Shown: positions 36,003 to 45,493, counted from the first letter of the stretch. The stretch is DNA of 64,000 nucleotides from Rhizobium sp. WYCCWR10014 (GCF_001657485.1 NZ_LXFU01000051.1:62001-126000); one strand, 5' to 3'. The notes: generated by a model not told the origin, from the letters alone. Numbers and translations are program-made.

Positions 36003-37382
36003 CTATTCCATCGCCGCGTACCAGCGGGTGCGATAGGTGGCCAGCCCGGGGATATCGGTCGGCGGAACATGCGTCTCGGCGCCCGACACCGGCCGGATGC
36101 CGGTGAGAAGGGCCGCACCCTGGCTGGTGCCGGTCGAGCCTGGAAGGGCCATGACCTCGCGGCCGGTCAGGGCGGCGAGCAGCTTGAGATAGGCCCCGTT
36201 GAGCGCAAAAGGTCCTTCGACGATAACGGGGCCTTTGGCGCCGACCAGTCCGAGGCAGGCATCCGTCATCAAAGCGAGATAGAGGCAGGCAGCGGCAGAG
36301 CGCTCCTCGCGGCTTGCCTCTTCGGCGCCGATCCAGCGGCTTGCCTTTCCCGGAAAGGGCCCGGAACCGGGCGCGATATTCGGCAAGAGCATCATGCCCT
36401 TGCCGATGACGGGGCCGATTGCCGCCTGGGCGGCTTTTTCGTCGACAGGGCCGATTTCGGCCGAAAGGATTTCGAATTCCCGGCCGCCCATGAAACGGGA
36501 GGAGGGGACGGTCCGGCCATAGGCATCGACATTGGCGAGCGCATCGCGTTTCGGATCGAGATGATCGAGATCGCCGCCGACGCCGAAATTGATGACCCAT
36601 GTGCCGGTGGAGACGACGGCGAAGGGCGCGGCCCGATGAACCAGATGCGGCAAAAGCGAGGCATTGGAATCGTGAATGCCGCAATAGACCGGCACGGGTG
36701 CGGTAAGGCCGAGCTCTGCGCCGATCTCGGGAAGAACCTGCCCGAGAGCATCGAAAGCGGAACGGATCGGCGCCATGAGTTCGCGAATGCCGAGGCTGTC
36801 GACGAGCGAAGAATAGTGGCCCTCTCTCGGGTTCCAGAGGTCGGTATGGCAGCCGAGCGAGGTCAGCTCATTGGCGGCGACACCGGTCAGCCGTGCAGTC
36901 CAGTATTGCGCATAGGTGAGGATGGTCGCAACCTTGGCGAATTCCTCGGGAAAGGCGGTCTTCTGGTAGTGCAGTTGGGCGCCGACGTTGAGGCCCATCG
37001 CAAGGTGCGGCGAGAAGGTTTCGTCGAAGGAGGGGCGCAGCCGCGTATAGGCGTCGCGGATTTCCTGCGGATATTCGTGTTCATAGTCGATGACAGGCAT
37101 GGCAAGCGTACCGTCCCGGGCAAGGAGTGCTGCGGAGGCGCCATGGGTGGTGATCGAAATGGCGTCGAAGCCGGGTTCGCGCGCAAGGCTTTTCAGCGCA
37201 TCGAGCGCAAAGGACCAGAGAGCCTCTACGTCGTAATGCGGATAGAGACCGGTTTTGATCGCGATATTCGGCCGCTTCAACACGGCGACCTCGGCGCCCG
37301 TCTCGCTGTCGAGGACGACGACCTTGGCATTGGTCTTGCCGATGTCGAGGACGGCGATGCGGCGATAGGAGGTGGCGTTCAT
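36003..37382 (-). CDS. rhaK: Rhamnose kinase RhaK (FGGY family)
   Basis: A 459-aa sugar kinase. N-terminal phosphate motif LDIGKTNAKV, ITTHGASAA, and the C-terminal domain with VSTGTWVINFG and LPGSTGTSQGAALL. In R. leguminosarum RhaK phosphorylates the sugar and is also needed for rhamnose uptake by the ABC transporter. Its start overlaps rhaU by 4 bp, as do rhaU with rhaQ and rhaQ with rhaP. Confidence 0.93.
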   Translation of the reverse strand: MNATSYRRIAVLDIGKTNAKVVVLDSETGAEVAVLKRPNIAIKTGLYPHYDVEALWSFALDALKSLAREPGFDAISITTHGASAALLARDGTLAMPVIDYEHEYPQEIRDAYTRLRPSFDETFSPHLAMGLNVGAQLHYQKTAFPEEFAKVATILTYAQYWTARLTGVAANELTSLGCHTDLWNPREGHYSSLVDSLGIRELMAPIRSAFDALGQVLPEIGAELGLTAPVPVYCGIHDSNASLLPHLVHRAAPFAVVSTGTWVINFGVGGDLDHLDPKRDALANVDAYGRTVPSSRFMGGREFEILSAEIGPVDEKAAQAAIGPVIGKGMMLLPNIAPGSGPFPGKASRWIGAEEASREERSAAACLYLALMTDACLGLVGAKGPVIVEGPFALNGAYLKLLAALTGREVMALPGSTGTSQGAALLTGIRPVSGAETHVPPTDIPGLATYRTRWYAAME

Positions 37383-37699
37383 GGCATATGGAAGACGGTG
37401 ACCAGGTCGCCCTGGACCGGTGAATTATCGGGATTGGTCGCCATGATGTCGGCCATGTGCGCCCACCATTTTTTCATGACGGGATGCTCCGGCAGGCTGG
37501 CCATCGTGTGGTCGGCGGGCCGCGTCAACACGCCGAACAGCGTGTTGGTCTCGCGGTCGAGATGAATGGAATAGTCGCTGGCGCCTGACTTGTGCAGGAG
37601 ATCGACCAGTTCCGGCCAGATCTCGTCATGCCGCTTGCGGTATTCGGCTTCCATGCCCGGATTGAGCTGCATTTTGAAGGCGTGTTTTTCTAAAGTCAT
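37379..37699 (-). CDS. rhaU: L-rhamnose mutarotase
   Basis: A 106-aa ferredoxin-like dimer that interconverts alpha and beta anomers of L-rhamnose. Characteristic residues are Tyr20 and His24 in EYRKRHDEIWPEL, the strand YSIHLDRETNTLFGVL, and WWAHMADIM near 75-83. Overlaps both neighbours by 4 bp. Called RhaU in R. leguminosarum and RhaM in E. coli. Confidence 0.95.
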   Translation of the reverse strand: MTLEKHAFKMQLNPGMEAEYRKRHDEIWPELVDLLHKSGASDYSIHLDRETNTLFGVLTRPADHTMASLPEHPVMKKWWAHMADIMATNPDNSPVQGDLVTVFHMP

Positions 37700-38703
37700 C
37701 GGGAGCTCATGACCTTGATGCGGCGGGCGATGATCGGGATGGCGATGGTGATGATCAGAAGCAGGCCGATGAAGATCGACATGACGATGCCGGGCACGTT
37801 CAGCAGGCCGAGGCCGAAGGTGACGAGGCCCATGACGAAGGCGGCGATGACGACGCCGACGATCGTGCCGGAGCCGCCGAGGATCGAGATGCCGCCGAGC
37901 ACGACCATGGTGACGACCTCGAGTTCCCAGCCCTGGGCGATCGACGGCCGGGTCGAGCCGAGGCGTGAGGTCAGGCAGACGGCGGCGACACCGCTCATGA
38001 CGCCGGTCAACAGGAAGAGGATGAATTTGACGCGCTCGACCGGAATGCCGGAGAAGCGGGCGGCGAAGTCGTTGTTGCCGATCGCATAGACCTGCCGGCC
38101 GAAATTCGTCGCATGCAGGAGGATGGCGAAGAGGATCGCCAGTACGATGAAGAGCACGAATTCGAAGGAGAATACCCAGACGACATAGCCCTGGCCGAAA
38201 TAGGCGAAATCAGCCGGGTATTTGCCATAGGCCTGGTCGCCGAGCACGATATAGGAAATGCCGCGGAAAAGGCTCATCGTGCCGATGGTGACGACGATCG
38301 ACGGCAGTTTCAGCACCGAGACCAGAACGCCGTTGAAAATGCCGCAGGCAAGCCCAGTGCCAATGCCGATCGCGACCAGGCCCGGTGTGCCAATGCCGAG
38401 CTGTGCCGCCGCGCCCATTGCCGTCGAGGCGAGTGCGATGACCGCGGCGACCGAGAGGTCGATCTCGCCTGATATGACGAGGAGCGCCATGGCGAAGGCG
38501 ATCATCGCCTTTTCGGTGAAATTGAAGGTGGCGTCCGAAAGGTTCCAGGCATCGAGGAAATAGGGCGAGGCGAGCGAATTGAAGATGAAGATCAGGATGG
38601 CGACGGCAAAGAGCAGCACTTCCCAGCTGGCGGCGATGCGGCGGAAGGGTGTGCCGAGACGGTCGGGGATGACCCGCTTTTCGTGTGTGGACACGGTGCT
38701 CAT
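37696..38703 (-). CDS. rhaQ: Rhamnose ABC transporter permease RhaQ
   Basis: A 335-aa BPD_transp_2 family permease with about ten helices. The typical SGEIDLSVAAVIALAS and GGISILGGSGTIVG segments are present. It overlaps rhaP and rhaU by 4 bp each. The Q/P naming follows gene order in the R. leguminosarum locus. Confidence 0.93.
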   Translation of the reverse strand: MSTVSTHEKRVIPDRLGTPFRRIAASWEVLLFAVAILIFIFNSLASPYFLDAWNLSDATFNFTEKAMIAFAMALLVISGEIDLSVAAVIALASTAMGAAAQLGIGTPGLVAIGIGTGLACGIFNGVLVSVLKLPSIVVTIGTMSLFRGISYIVLGDQAYGKYPADFAYFGQGYVVWVFSFEFVLFIVLAILFAILLHATNFGRQVYAIGNNDFAARFSGIPVERVKFILFLLTGVMSGVAAVCLTSRLGSTRPSIAQGWELEVVTMVVLGGISILGGSGTIVGVVIAAFVMGLVTFGLGLLNVPGIVMSIFIGLLLIITIAIPIIARRIKVMSSR

Positions 38704-39701
38704 GCTGCGGCCTCCGTTCTGATCTCGGCTGCGGCGCGGTCTCGCAGGATAATGCGGCCGCGGTTGCGCTCACGCCTGGCGTTGAAGGCGACGGCGAGAA
38801 TGATGACGGTTCCGGAGATCGCCATCTGCGTGAAGGGTGAAATGCCGATGACTGGCAGCGCATTCTTGATGACGCCGAGGAAGAGCGCGCCGAGCACGGT
38901 GCCGGCGACCGAGCCGACGCCGCCGGCAATCGAGATGCCGCCGATAACGCAGGCCGCGACGCTGTCGAGCTCGAAGCCGTTGGCGATATCGACGTAGGCA
39001 ACAGCATAACGCGACACCCAGAGATAGCTCGCAAGGCCGGCAAGCGCCCCCGACAGAACGAAGGCCAAAAATTTCGTCCAACCCGTATCGATGCCGGCAT
39101 AGACGGCCGCGGTCGGATTGCCGCCGGTCGCATAGGCCGAGCGGCCGAACTGGGTGTATCGGAGCAGGACATACATCAGAAGCACGATGACGATGCCCAC
39201 CCAGCCGAGAACCGGCAGGCCGAGGATCGGCGTGCGCGGCACCGACAGGAAGACCGGCGTCATCTGATGGGCGTTCACCCACGCCCCGCCTGACAGCACG
39301 AAGGCCATGCCGCGATAGATGGTGAGCGTGCCGAGCGTGACGACGATCGGCGGGATTTCGAGCGCCCAGACGAGAAAGCCGTTGATGGCGCCGAGGCAGG
39401 CGCCGATGACGATCGCGGCGAGGATGAGTACGACGAGCGGCAGGTCGGGATAGGCGGCATTCATCATCGCGATCGCCATGCCGGTGAAGGCGAGGTTGGC
39501 GGCGACCGACAGGTCGATCGATTTCGTCAGGATGACCGTCATCTGCGCGAGCGCCAGGATGATCAGGATGGAGGTATCGTTGAAAATGCCGGCGAGATTC
39601 TCCGGCGTTGCGAAATCGGCAGCGCGCGTCGAAAAGATCGCGATCATCACGACGATGATGAGGAACAGCAGGGTTTCGCGTTTTCTGATCAGTCTTGACA
39701 T
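38700..39701 (-). CDS. rhaP: Rhamnose ABC transporter permease RhaP
   Basis: A 333-aa permease paralogous to RhaQ, with TKSIDLSVAANLAFTG and GGISIAGGVGSVAGTVLG. The start at 39701 follows rhaT by 23 bp and is preceded by AAGGTAAG. An upstream in-frame start (39989) would overlap rhaT with sequence of no family resemblance and is rejected. It forms the membrane channel with RhaQ. Confidence 0.93.
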   Translation of the reverse strand: MSRLIRKRETLLFLIIVVMIAIFSTRAADFATPENLAGIFNDTSILIILALAQMTVILTKSIDLSVAANLAFTGMAIAMMNAAYPDLPLVVLILAAIVIGACLGAINGFLVWALEIPPIVVTLGTLTIYRGMAFVLSGGAWVNAHQMTPVFLSVPRTPILGLPVLGWVGIVIVLLMYVLLRYTQFGRSAYATGGNPTAAVYAGIDTGWTKFLAFVLSGALAGLASYLWVSRYAVAYVDIANGFELDSVAACVIGGISIAGGVGSVAGTVLGALFLGVIKNALPVIGISPFTQMAISGTVIILAVAFNARRERNRGRIILRDRAAAEIRTEAAA

Positions 39702-39724
39702 GCTCTTACCTTGCATTGCGGGCC

Positions 39725-41260
39725 TCATGCATTGCCGGTGGCGGCGCGCACCAGCGCTTCCGGCGACAGCTCGGCGCGGTCGAAAATTCCGGCGGCGAGA
39801 CCTTCCTTCATCACCAGGACGCGGTCCGACATGCCGATGATCTCGGGCAGTTCGGACGAGACCATGATGATCGACAGGCCCTCGGCGGCGAGTTCGCTGA
39901 TGAAGCCGTGCACGGCCGCCTTCGAACCGATATCGATGCCCTTTGTCGGTTCGTCGAGGATGATGACCTTTGGCGCCGTCGCCAGCCATTTGCCGATGAC
40001 GACCTTCTGCTGGTTGCCGCCGGAGAGCGTGCCGACCGGGACGGAAAGGGCGGCCGCGCGCAGGTCCAGACGCTCGGCATATTTGCGGGCGAGGGCGAAT
40101 TCTTCTGCCGCCCGGAGGAAGCCGCGGCGCGAGGTGCGGGTAAGGGAGGGCAGCGTCATGTTCTGGAAGATCGGCATCGGCAGCGCCAGTCCGTGGCGGC
40201 CGCGTTCTTCCGGCACGTAGACGATGCCGGCGCGGATTGCGTCCTGCGGCGAGTGAATGGTGATTTCGCGGCCTTCGAGCATCATGGTGCCCGAGAGCGG
40301 CCTGGTGATGCCGAAGAGCGATTGCGACAGTTCCGAACGCCCGGCGCCGATCAGGCCGTAAATGCCGAGAATCTCGCCCTGGCGCAGGGTGAAGGAGATG
40401 TCGCGGAACTCGGTGCGGTGGCTGTAATTGCGGATCTCGAGAACCGGGCCGCCGATGGCGACATCGACCTTCGGAAAGGCATTCTCGACGTCGCGGCCGA
40501 CCATCATGCGGACGATCTCGTCCTGCGGCGTTTCCTTGAGCCTGCCCTGGCCGACGGCGCGGCCGTCGCGGAAGACGACGAAATCGTCGGCGATCTCGTA
40601 CACTTCGTCGAACTTGTGGCTGATGAAGAGGATCGCCTTGCCCTTTTCCTTCAGGCCCCGGACGATGCGGAAGAGATCGTCGATCTCCTTGCGGGAAAGG
40701 GCTGCCGTCGGTTCGTCCATGATGACGATGCGGGCCTCGATCGACAGAGCGCGCGCAATCGCCACCAGATGGCGCTGCGCGATCGAGAGGTCCTTCAGCC
40801 GGATTGTCGGATCGATATTGCTTTCGAGCGCGGTCAGCAGCGCCTTGGCGCGGCTGTTCATCACCCGCCAGTCGATGGTGCGCAAACGCGTGCGCGGCGC
40901 ATGGCCGAGGAAAATGTTTTCGGCAACCGTCAACTCGTCGAACAGCACGGTTTCCTGATGGATGGCGGTGACGCCGGCGTCGATTGCGGCCTGGGCGCTG
41001 GCAAAGGTCACCGGTTGGCCGTCGACCAGGATCTCGCCTTCGTTCGGCCTGTAGATGCCGGTCAGGATCTTGACGAGCGTCGATTTGCCGGCGCCGTTTT
41101 CGCCGATCAGCGCGGTGACCGTGCCGGGATGCAGCGCGATACTGACATTGTCGAGCGCCTTCACGCCCGGGAAGATCTGGGAGATGCCGCGCATTTCCAG
41201 AATGGCGGGCGCATCACCGGTTTTGCTGTCCGTGGCGGTTTGTTGAAAGGCGGCGTTCAT
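39725..41260 (-). CDS. rhaT: Rhamnose ABC transporter ATPase RhaT (tandem)
   Basis: A 511-aa protein with two fused ATPase domains. The first has Walker A GENGAGKST and Walker B VIMDEPTAALS. The second has a degenerate Walker A, GLIGAGRSE, lacking the usual GKS/T, as is normal for this sugar-ABC class, but keeps signature LSGGNQQKVVIGKWLA and IILDEPTKGID. It lies downstream of rhaS, separated by a strong hairpin. Confidence 0.94.
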   Translation of the reverse strand: MNAAFQQTATDSKTGDAPAILEMRGISQIFPGVKALDNVSIALHPGTVTALIGENGAGKSTLVKILTGIYRPNEGEILVDGQPVTFASAQAAIDAGVTAIHQETVLFDELTVAENIFLGHAPRTRLRTIDWRVMNSRAKALLTALESNIDPTIRLKDLSIAQRHLVAIARALSIEARIVIMDEPTAALSRKEIDDLFRIVRGLKEKGKAILFISHKFDEVYEIADDFVVFRDGRAVGQGRLKETPQDEIVRMMVGRDVENAFPKVDVAIGGPVLEIRNYSHRTEFRDISFTLRQGEILGIYGLIGAGRSELSQSLFGITRPLSGTMMLEGREITIHSPQDAIRAGIVYVPEERGRHGLALPMPIFQNMTLPSLTRTSRRGFLRAAEEFALARKYAERLDLRAAALSVPVGTLSGGNQQKVVIGKWLATAPKVIILDEPTKGIDIGSKAAVHGFISELAAEGLSIIMVSSELPEIIGMSDRVLVMKEGLAAGIFDRAELSPEALVRAATGNA

Positions 41261-41287
41261 CAGTTTCTACCAGTGTCGAATGAGAAT

Positions 41288-41311
41288 CCCGGCGGCCATC
41301 AGGCCGCCGGG
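41288..41311 (-). terminator. Perfect 10-bp hairpin between rhaS and rhaT
   Basis: CCCGGCGGCC, loop ATCA, GGCCGCCGGG. It begins 21 bp after the rhaS stop and has no U-run in the coding direction. Such hairpins after a binding-protein gene commonly slow read-through and protect its mRNA, giving more binding protein than membrane components. Confidence 0.7.
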
Positions 41312-41332
41312 CTTTTATGCGTCGGCTCCAGA

Positions 41333-42328
41333 TCAGAAGACCTTGGAGAACTGGTCGATATTCGAAGCATTGTAGACGAAGGGATCGGCCATGGCGGCTT
41401 CACCGTTGTCGCCGACCTTGATCTTGCCCATGCGGCCGGCTTCGATCTCGCTGCCTGGCTTGCCGTCGGTCTCGCCCTTGACGAGGCGATAGGCGATCTG
41501 CGTTGCGGAGTAGCCGAGATCGATCGGGTTCCAGATGGCGAATTCCTTCGTGGCGCCCGACTTGATCGCGCCGGCCATTTCGGACGGCAGGCCGAGACCC
41601 GTGACGTAGACCTTGCCGACAAGGCCCTTGTCTTCGACGACCTTCGATGCGGCCAGAACGCCGACCGTCGTCGGAGCGACGATGACCTTGATGTTCGGGT
41701 TTGCCTTCAAGAGGCCTTCGGCTTCACGATAGGACTTGTCCGAGAGGTCGTCGCCGTAGACCGTGGTGACGAGGTTGAGGCCCGGGAAATCCTTGAGCTG
41801 CTTCTTCATCTGGTCGATCCAGATGTTCTGGTTGGTCGAGGTGGTCGTTGCCGACAGGATGGCGAAGTCACCCTTGCCGCCGTCGAGATGGTCCTTGACG
41901 AGCGTCAGGCACATCTTGCCGATCAACTCGTTGGACGACGGGTTGAGCTGAAGGATACGGCCTTCAGGCGCCACGCCGGAATCCCAGGAGATGACCTTGA
42001 TGCCGCGCTGCGCAGCCTTCTTCAGCGCCGGAACGAGCGCGTCGGGATCGTTGGCCGAAACGGCGATGGCGCTGACGCCCTGGGCGATCAGCGAGTTGAT
42101 GACTTCGATCTGGCCTTCGGCCGTCGTCGTCGTCGGACCGGTATAGATGACCTCGACGCCGCCGAGTTCCTTGGCGGCTTCCTGCGCGCCCTTGTTGGCG
42201 GCATCGAAGAAGCCGTTGCCGAGCGACTTGACGACGAGACCGATCTTGATGTCGGCGGCACTTGCCGTGCCGGCCATCATGGCGACGGCAAATGCCACGC
42301 CGATTGCGAGTTTCTTTGCGAGTTTCAT
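41333..42328 (-). CDS. rhaS: Rhamnose periplasmic binding protein RhaS
   Basis: A 331-aa type-I sugar-binding protein. Signal peptide to about residue 24 (AGTASA-AD). Mature motifs are IGLVVKSLGNGFF, NSLIAQGVSAIAVSANDPDAL and VISWDSGVAP. GGAGG precedes the ATG at 42328; an in-frame ATG at 42355 would spoil the signal peptide. It follows rhaR by 48 bp. Confidence 0.94.
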   Translation of the reverse strand: MKLAKKLAIGVAFAVAMMAGTASAADIKIGLVVKSLGNGFFDAANKGAQEAAKELGGVEVIYTGPTTTTAEGQIEVINSLIAQGVSAIAVSANDPDALVPALKKAAQRGIKVISWDSGVAPEGRILQLNPSSNELIGKMCLTLVKDHLDGGKGDFAILSATTTSTNQNIWIDQMKKQLKDFPGLNLVTTVYGDDLSDKSYREAEGLLKANPNIKVIVAPTTVGVLAASKVVEDKGLVGKVYVTGLGLPSEMAGAIKSGATKEFAIWNPIDLGYSATQIAYRLVKGETDGKPGSEIEAGRMGKIKVGDNGEAAMADPFVYNASNIDQFSKVF

Positions 42329-42376
42329 GCTTTCATCCTCCCACTTGATTGACACTCTTCACACCTGGCCGGCGCC

Positions 42377-43189
42377 TTATGCGACCGACGAGGAATCCTC
42401 CTTGATTGCCTGGGCGACCGGGCTCGCGACAATGAGCCTGATGCCGGCATTCTCGATCATCCTGACGGCTTCCTCTGGAATGCCGTCATCGGTGATGATT
42501 GTGGACACACGCTCGAGCGGGCACAGAATGAGGCTCGACCGGCGATGGAACTTGCTGGAATCGGCCATGACGACCAATTCGTCGGCCTGATGCATCAGCT
42601 TCTGTTCGCTTTGAATAATCAGCGCATCGGCTTCCATGATGCCGAGCGGGCCGACGCCCTGCGCGCCGATGAAGAAGCGGCGGGCGTAGAAATTGCGGAT
42701 CGCGTCATTGTCGAAGGGGGAGAGGATCAGGCTCTGCTCGCGATAAATCGCGCCGCCCGGCACCGTCACGGTGTTCTTCGAATGCTTGACCAGATGTTCG
42801 GCGATGGCGAAAGAATTGGTCATCACCTGCAGGCGGTGCGCCGCCATGAAATGCACCATCTGGAAGGTGGTCGTGCCGCCGTTGATGATGATCGCATCGC
42901 CCGGATCGCAAAGCTCGACCGCCTGGCGTGCAATTGCGCGTTTCTTGTCGATATTGACCGATTCCGAAACGCGGAAGGGGCGGCCGGCGAGATTGCCAAG
43001 CTGCGGCGGATGCACCGCCTCGGCGCCACCGCGCACACGCCGGATCTTGCCCTGAACATGAAGAGCCGCAATGTCGCGACGGATCGTCGCCTCGGAAGCC
43101 TCGGTCAGCTCGGAAATATCCTGAACCGTCACGACGGACTTTTCCTGAACGGCGCTCAGAATGATGCGATGGCGTTCGCGTTCGTGCAT
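42377..43189 (-). CDS. rhaR: DeoR family repressor RhaR
   Basis: A 270-aa regulator with an N-terminal helix-turn-helix (about 1-55, VVTVQDISELTEASEATIRRDIAAL) and a C-terminal sugar-phosphate-sensing domain (NGGTTTFQMVHFM, SPFDNDAIRNFYARRFFIGA). GGAGGAG lies 4-5 bp before the ATG at 43189. First gene of rhaRSTPQUK. It should bind the inverted operator between itself and rhaD. In R. leguminosarum RhaR acts as a negative regulator of rhamnose genes. Confidence 0.93.
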   Translation of the reverse strand: MHERERHRIILSAVQEKSVVTVQDISELTEASEATIRRDIAALHVQGKIRRVRGGAEAVHPPQLGNLAGRPFRVSESVNIDKKRAIARQAVELCDPGDAIIINGGTTTFQMVHFMAAHRLQVMTNSFAIAEHLVKHSKNTVTVPGGAIYREQSLILSPFDNDAIRNFYARRFFIGAQGVGPLGIMEADALIIQSEQKLMHQADELVVMADSSKFHRRSSLILCPLERVSTIITDDGIPEEAVRMIENAGIRLIVASPVAQAIKEDSSSVA

Positions 43190-43208
43190 GGGGCTCCTCC
43201 TTCGATCG

Positions 43209-43237
43209 TTTATTTCGCACATATGACAATGTGTCAA
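43209..43237 (-). promoter_or_regulatory. Predicted rhaRSTPQUK promoter
   Basis: On the minus strand: TTGACA (43237-43232), 17 bp, AATAAA (43214-43209). The -35 box overlaps the left operator arm. The expected transcript start is about 12 nt before rhaR. Confidence 0.6.
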
Positions 43238-43303
43238 TCAAAAACGATCATAAATTTTCATATTGCGCTGCACAATAATCGAATTTGATCGTTTTCGATT
43301 GAC
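43233..43303. promoter_or_regulatory. RhaR operator: near-perfect inverted repeat between rhaR and rhaD
   Basis: Left arm GTCAATCAAAAACGATCA (43233-43250) and right arm TGATCGTTTTCGATTGAC (43286-43303) are complementary at 17 of 18 positions, with a 35-bp AT-rich centre. Each arm includes part of a TTGACA -35 box, so a repressor bound here would block both promoters. A partial extra copy (GATCGTTTATTTCG) begins at 43204. Confidence 0.75.
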
Positions 43304-43328
43304 AAGCTGCGTTTTGATGAGCGATACC
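43299..43328 (+). promoter_or_regulatory. Predicted rhaDI promoter
   Basis: TTGACA (43299-43304), 18 bp, GATACC (43323-43328). The -35 box overlaps the right operator arm. The -10 match is modest. Confidence 0.55.
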
Positions 43329-43387
43329 GTCAGCGAAAAGGGGCGCGAACTTTGCGTCTCGATGAAGATTTCATATGGGAGGATGAC

Positions 43388-45484
43388 ATGGCGGCGAACG
43401 TCCGGCTTCTGGAAAACCGGTGGGATGATGCTTACGCGGCAGGCCTCGATGAGCCTGGCAAGCTGCTCTATCGCTCCAACCTGCTCGGCGCCGACAAGCG
43501 CATCACCAATTATGGCGGCGGCAACACCTCGGCGAAGGTGATGGAAACCGATCCGCTGACCGGCGGCAAGGTCAAGGTGCTCTGGGTCAAGGGCTCGGGC
43601 GGCGACGTCGGCACGATCAAGCTCGACGGTTTCGCGACGCTCTACCAGGACAAGCTGGAATCGCTGAAGGGTATCTATAAGGGTGTCGAGGACGAGGACC
43701 GCATGGTCGGCTTCCTGCCGCACTGCACCTTCAACCTGAATGCCCGCGCCGCCTCGATCGACACGCCGCTGCACGGTTTCGTGCCTTTCACCCATGTCGA
43801 CCACATGCATCCCGATGCGATCATCGCGATCGCCGCATCGAAGAATTCGAAGGAATTGACGCAGCAGATCTTCGGCGACGAGATCGGCTGGCTGCCCTGG
43901 CGCCGTCCGGGCTTCCAGCTCGGCCTCGACCTCGGCGCATTCGTTGCCGCAAACCCGAATGCCAAGGGTGTGGTGCTGGAAAGCCACGGCCTCTTCACCT
44001 GGGCGAACGATGCCAAGGCCTGCTACGAGCTGACGCTCGATATCATCAACAAGGCGATCGTCTGGTTCGCCGAAAAGACCGAAGGCAAGACCATTTTCGG
44101 CGGTGCGGTCGCACAGAGCCTGGCCGTTGCCGAACGCCGCGCCATCGCCGCCCGGCTGATGCCGGAAATCCGCGGCCGCATCGGCAAGCAGGAGCGCAAG
44201 CTCGGACATTTCGACGATCAGGACGCCGTGCTCGAATTCGTCAATTCCAGCGATCTGCGCCCGCTCGGTGCGCTCGGCACCAGCTGCCCTGACCATTTCC
44301 TGCGCACCAAGATCCGCCCGCTGATCGTCGATTTCGACCCGGCCAAGCCGGATGTCGAGGCGATCGTTGCCGGCCTCGACAAGGCGCTGGAGGATTACCG
44401 CGCCGATTACGCCCGCTATTACAACGACTGCAAGCACGACAATTCGCCTGCCATCCGCGATGCCAATCCGGTCATCTTCCTCGTTCCCGGCGTCGGCATG
44501 CTGTCCTTTGCCCGCGACAAGGCGACGGCCCGCATCGCCAGCGAATTCTACGTCAACGCCATCAACGTCATGCGCGGCGCCTCGACGGTCTCGGAATATC
44601 AGGGCCTGCCGGAGCAGGAAGCCTTCGACATCGAATATTGGCTACTCGAAGAGGCCAAGCTGCAGCGCATGCCGAAGCCGAAGAGCCTTGCCGGCCGCGT
44701 CGCCTTCGTCACCGGCGGCGCCGGCGGCATCGGCCGGGCGACGGCCGCGCGCCTCGTCGGCGAAGGCGCCTGCGTGGTGCTTGCCGATATCGACCAGGCA
44801 GCGCTCGAGGGCACCGAAGCCGATTTCGTCAAGCGATATGGCGCTGACGCCGTGCGCAGCGTTCGGCTCGACGTCACCAAGGAAGACGCAGTGATTGCCT
44901 CCTTCGCGGACGCCTGCGTCGAATTCGGCGGCATCGATATCCTCGTCTCGAATGCCGGCATTGCCTCCTCCGCGCCGATCGAAGCCACTGAGCTTTCGAC
45001 CTGGAACCGCAATATCGACATTCTCGCGACCGGCTATTTCCTCGTCTCGCGTGAAGCCTTCCGCCTGTTCCGCCGTCAGGCGCTCGGCGGCAACGTCATC
45101 TTCGTCGCTTCGAAAAACGGTCTGGCCGCCTCGCCGAACGCGTCTGCCTATTGCACGGCAAAGGCTGCTGAAATCCATCTCGCCCGCTGCCTGGCGCTGG
45201 AAGGCGCCGATGCCGGCATCCGCGTCAACACCGTCAATCCGGATGCGGTCCTGCGCGGTTCGAAGATCTGGAGCGGCGAATGGCGCGAGCAGCGTGCCGC
45301 CTCATCCAAGATCGAGGTGGACGATCTCGAGGAACATTACCGCAAGCGTTCGATGCTGAAACTCAACGTGTTTCCGGAAGATATCGCCGAGGCGATCTAC
45401 TTCCTCGCTTCGGACCTTTCGGCGAAATCGACCGGCAACATCATCAACGTCGATGCCGGCAACGTGCAGAGTTTTACGCGCTAG
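43388..45484 (+). CDS. rhaD: Bifunctional rhamnulose-1-phosphate aldolase/alcohol dehydrogenase RhaD
   Basis: A 698-aa fusion. Residues about 1-420 form a class-II aldolase domain (NLLGADKRITNYGGGNTSAK and metal His in HVDHMHPDAIIAI; VLESHGLFTW). Residues about 430-698 form a short-chain dehydrogenase with TGGAGGIGRATA, NAGIAS and the catalytic SAYCTAKA. It cleaves rhamnulose phosphate and processes lactaldehyde. GGGAGGA lies before the ATG at 43388; an in-frame TTG at 43352 is less likely. rhaI follows after an antisense gene. Confidence 0.93.
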   Translation: MAANVRLLENRWDDAYAAGLDEPGKLLYRSNLLGADKRITNYGGGNTSAKVMETDPLTGGKVKVLWVKGSGGDVGTIKLDGFATLYQDKLESLKGIYKGVEDEDRMVGFLPHCTFNLNARAASIDTPLHGFVPFTHVDHMHPDAIIAIAASKNSKELTQQIFGDEIGWLPWRRPGFQLGLDLGAFVAANPNAKGVVLESHGLFTWANDAKACYELTLDIINKAIVWFAEKTEGKTIFGGAVAQSLAVAERRAIAARLMPEIRGRIGKQERKLGHFDDQDAVLEFVNSSDLRPLGALGTSCPDHFLRTKIRPLIVDFDPAKPDVEAIVAGLDKALEDYRADYARYYNDCKHDNSPAIRDANPVIFLVPGVGMLSFARDKATARIASEFYVNAINVMRGASTVSEYQGLPEQEAFDIEYWLLEEAKLQRMPKPKSLAGRVAFVTGGAGGIGRATAARLVGEGACVVLADIDQAALEGTEADFVKRYGADAVRSVRLDVTKEDAVIASFADACVEFGGIDILVSNAGIASSAPIEATELSTWNRNIDILATGYFLVSREAFRLFRRQALGGNVIFVASKNGLAASPNASAYCTAKAAEIHLARCLALEGADAGIRVNTVNPDAVLRGSKIWSGEWREQRAASSKIEVDDLEEHYRKRSMLKLNVFPEDIAEAIYFLASDLSAKSTGNIINVDAGNVQSFTR

Positions 45485-45493
45485 AACAAAGAG

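Noticed and set aside
39695..42352. 885-codon open frame on the plus strand opposite rhaT and rhaS
   Set aside because: It mirrors well-supported rhamnose transport genes, has no family motif, and is rich in Asp/Gly/Arg as expected from the opposite strand of GC-rich code.
43238..44437. 399-codon minus-strand frame opposite rhaD and running into the operator
   Set aside because: It overlaps the aldolase domain and the rha promoters, with no ribosome-binding site or recognisable motif.
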